NCBI GenBank assembly: GCA_964458125.1
Contig: CAYWHE010000195.1
Span: forward strand, 1-7,826
Source of the DNA: CAYWHE01 sp964458125
GTDB lineage: Bacteria; Bacteroidota; Bacteroidia; AKYH767-A; OLB10
Direction of reading: 5' to 3'
Length of the DNA stretch: 7,826 nucleotides
Shown piece after piece: positions 6,892 to 7,826 of the stretch. The translations under genes and the position numbers were made by a program. Under the pieces are notes generated by a model, which saw nothing but the letters and a program-made list of their open reading frames with translations, did no database searches and had not been told where the DNA came from. Positions within the stretch are counted from its first letter, which is position 1; each line of letters starts with the position of its first letter.

Positions 6892-6907
6892 GGTTTTTTT
6901 AAAAACC
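6892..6907. repeat. Perfect AT-rich palindrome, possible weak guaB terminator
   Basis: GGTTTTT and AAAAACC are perfect inverted copies separated by two T. It lies 38 bases past the guaB stop. As an RNA hairpin it would be weak (mostly A-U, tight loop) and there is no separate T run after it on the guaB strand, so a role as terminator or protein site is only a guess. Confidence 0.3.
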
Positions 6908-6944
6908 TGAAAAGCGCTGCGAAGCTAAAAGGGGACGGATGAAA

Positions 6945-7826
6945 TTAACGTGAATAATTCGGTGCTTCCTTGGTGATGGTGACGCCATGGGGGTGGCTTT
7001 CCCGTACACCACTCTGCGTAATGCGTATAAAGCGGGCCTCCTGCAGGGCTTGGATGTTTTTGGCGCCGCAATACCCCATGCTGGCCCGGAGGCCGCCCAC
7101 GAGCTGGTACATTTCCTCGGCCAGGGTACCTTTATAGGGTACTCGTCCCTCAATGCCCTCGGGCACCAGTTTTTTGATGTCGTCTTCCACATCCTGGAAA
7201 TAACGGTCCCCCGATCCCATTTTCATGGCTTCGATGGAACCCATGCCACGGTAGGATTTGAATTTTCTTCCTTCGTAAATGATGGTTTCACCCGGGGATT
7301 CGTCCACACCGGCAAAGAGGGAACCGGCCATCACGCTCCAGGCTCCGGCGGCCAGCGCCTTCGGAATATCGCCGGTAAAGCGTATGCCTCCGTCGGCAAT
7401 CACGGGTATGCCTGAATTTTTGATGGCTTTGGCGGCCTCATAAACGGCGGTCAGCTGGGGAACACCCACGCCGGCAATGATGCGGGTGGTGCAGATCGAA
7501 CCGGGCCCGATTCCTACCTTGATGGCATCGGCGCCGGCTTTCACCAGGGCTTTTGCAGCGTCACCCGTTCCGACGTTGCCCACCACCACATCCAGGGAGG
7601 AAAAAGATTTCTTCACCCGCTTCAGGGCTTCGATCACGCCTTTGCTGTGTCCGTGGGCCGTGTCAATCACAATGGCATCCACGCCGGCTTCCACCAGCGC
7701 GCGGGTGCGGTCGAGGATGTCGCCCGTGACCCCAACGGCGGCAGCCACCCGCAAACGGCCCAGCTCATCCTTGCAGGAATTCGGACGGGATTTGAATTTC
7801 AGAATGTCCTTGTAGGTGATGAGGCC
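6945..7826 (-). CDS. guaB: Inosine-5'-monophosphate dehydrogenase, C-terminal part (5' end outside window)
   Basis: IMP dehydrogenase oxidises IMP to XMP with NAD+, the committed step to GMP in the cytoplasm. The window holds the last 293 residues; the reading frame is open to the window edge, so the N-terminal catalytic strands and most of the CBS pair are missing. The fragment begins with 'GLITYKDI', the end of the second CBS domain, then resumes the catalytic barrel ('PNSCKDELGRLRVAAAVG'). Counted in this fragment, the catalytic cysteine is C112 in the loop GPGSICTTR, the phosphate-binding DGGIR is at 145-149, GSLFAG at 168-173, RGMGS at 193-197, and the flap Arg-Tyr pair is in GRVPY (227-231). 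All key residues are present. The C terminus is of usual length. The foldase operon downstream has its own promoter, so guaB is probably a separate unit although on the same strand. Confidence 0.96.
   Translation of the reverse strand, partial: GLITYKDILKFKSRPNSCKDELGRLRVAAAVGVTGDILDRTRALVEAGVDAIVIDTAHGHSKGVIEALKRVKKSFSSLDVVVGNVGTGDAAKALVKAGADAIKVGIGPGSICTTRIIAGVGVPQLTAVYEAAKAIKNSGIPVIADGGIRFTGDIPKALAAGAWSVMAGSLFAGVDESPGETIIYEGRKFKSYRGMGSIEAMKMGSGDRYFQDVEDDIKKLVPEGIEGRVPYKGTLAEEMYQLVGGLRASMGYCGAKNIQALQEARFIRITQSGVRESHPHGVTITKEAPNYSR

Larger units (their letters stand above)
6629..6944. other. 316-base intergenic region between guaB and the foldase operon
   Basis: Besides the promoter (6686-6719), this stretch holds an AT-rich palindrome at 6892-6907 and a spaced direct repeat GGCTTGG (6877-6883 and 6887-6893). 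I see no tRNA, no convincing gene and no strong terminator for guaB. A 60-codon minus-strand frame (6670-6852) has no recognisable features, runs across the promoter, and is not called. Confidence 0.6.

Noticed and set aside
6911..6935. Hairpin GCT-TCGC-AGC followed by T on the minus strand as a guaB terminator
   Set aside because: The stem is only three pairs and the T run is short, too weak to call.
6987..7415. Plus-strand 142-codon open frame opposite guaB
   Set aside because: Antisense to the conserved IMP dehydrogenase barrel; no independent support.

Overview
The window looks like ordinary chromosomal DNA of a member of the Bacteroidota. The evidence is a GldH-type lipoprotein, three consecutive SurA/PpiD-like foldase genes, a promoter of the TTTG / TAnnTTTG kind typical of this phylum, and little sign of Shine-Dalgarno sequences. 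The genus cannot be told from the sequence. No mobile element, CRISPR array, tRNA, rRNA or phage gene is visible.

Layout. The left part is transcribed rightward: the nearly complete end of gldH (cut by the window edge just before its lipobox), followed 46 bases later by the diadenylate cyclase gene cdaA. A short gap (1276-1345) with a possible two-way terminator separates these from a leftward block. Read in its own direction, that block starts at a recognisable promoter (6686-6719). It contains a large periplasmic PpiD-like parvulin protein (4676-6628), a PrsA/SurA-like lipoprotein without a clear catalytic domain (3684-4619), a SurA-like protein with two degenerate parvulin domains (2351-3706), and a MoxR-type AAA+ ATPase (1346-2320). 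The gaps are 56 bases, a 23-base overlap and 30-odd bases, so one four-gene transcript is likely. To the right, after a 316-base non-coding stretch, lies the 3' part of guaB (IMP dehydrogenase), also leftward and cut by the window end.

How the genes fit together. The three foldase-like proteins should act in the periplasm on proteins travelling to the outer membrane, one of them anchored by lipid. MoxR ATPases are cytoplasmic chaperone-like remodelers often linked to envelope stress or metal insertion; here moxR ends the foldase operon without its usual DUF58/VWA partners beside it. CdaA makes c-di-AMP at the inner membrane, a signal linked to osmotic and wall homeostasis. GldH is an envelope lipoprotein. 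Apart from guaB, the window is therefore an envelope-biogenesis neighbourhood. I found no convincing new system. The most interesting points are the graded loss of parvulin catalytic features across the three foldases and an apparent internal duplication in the large one.
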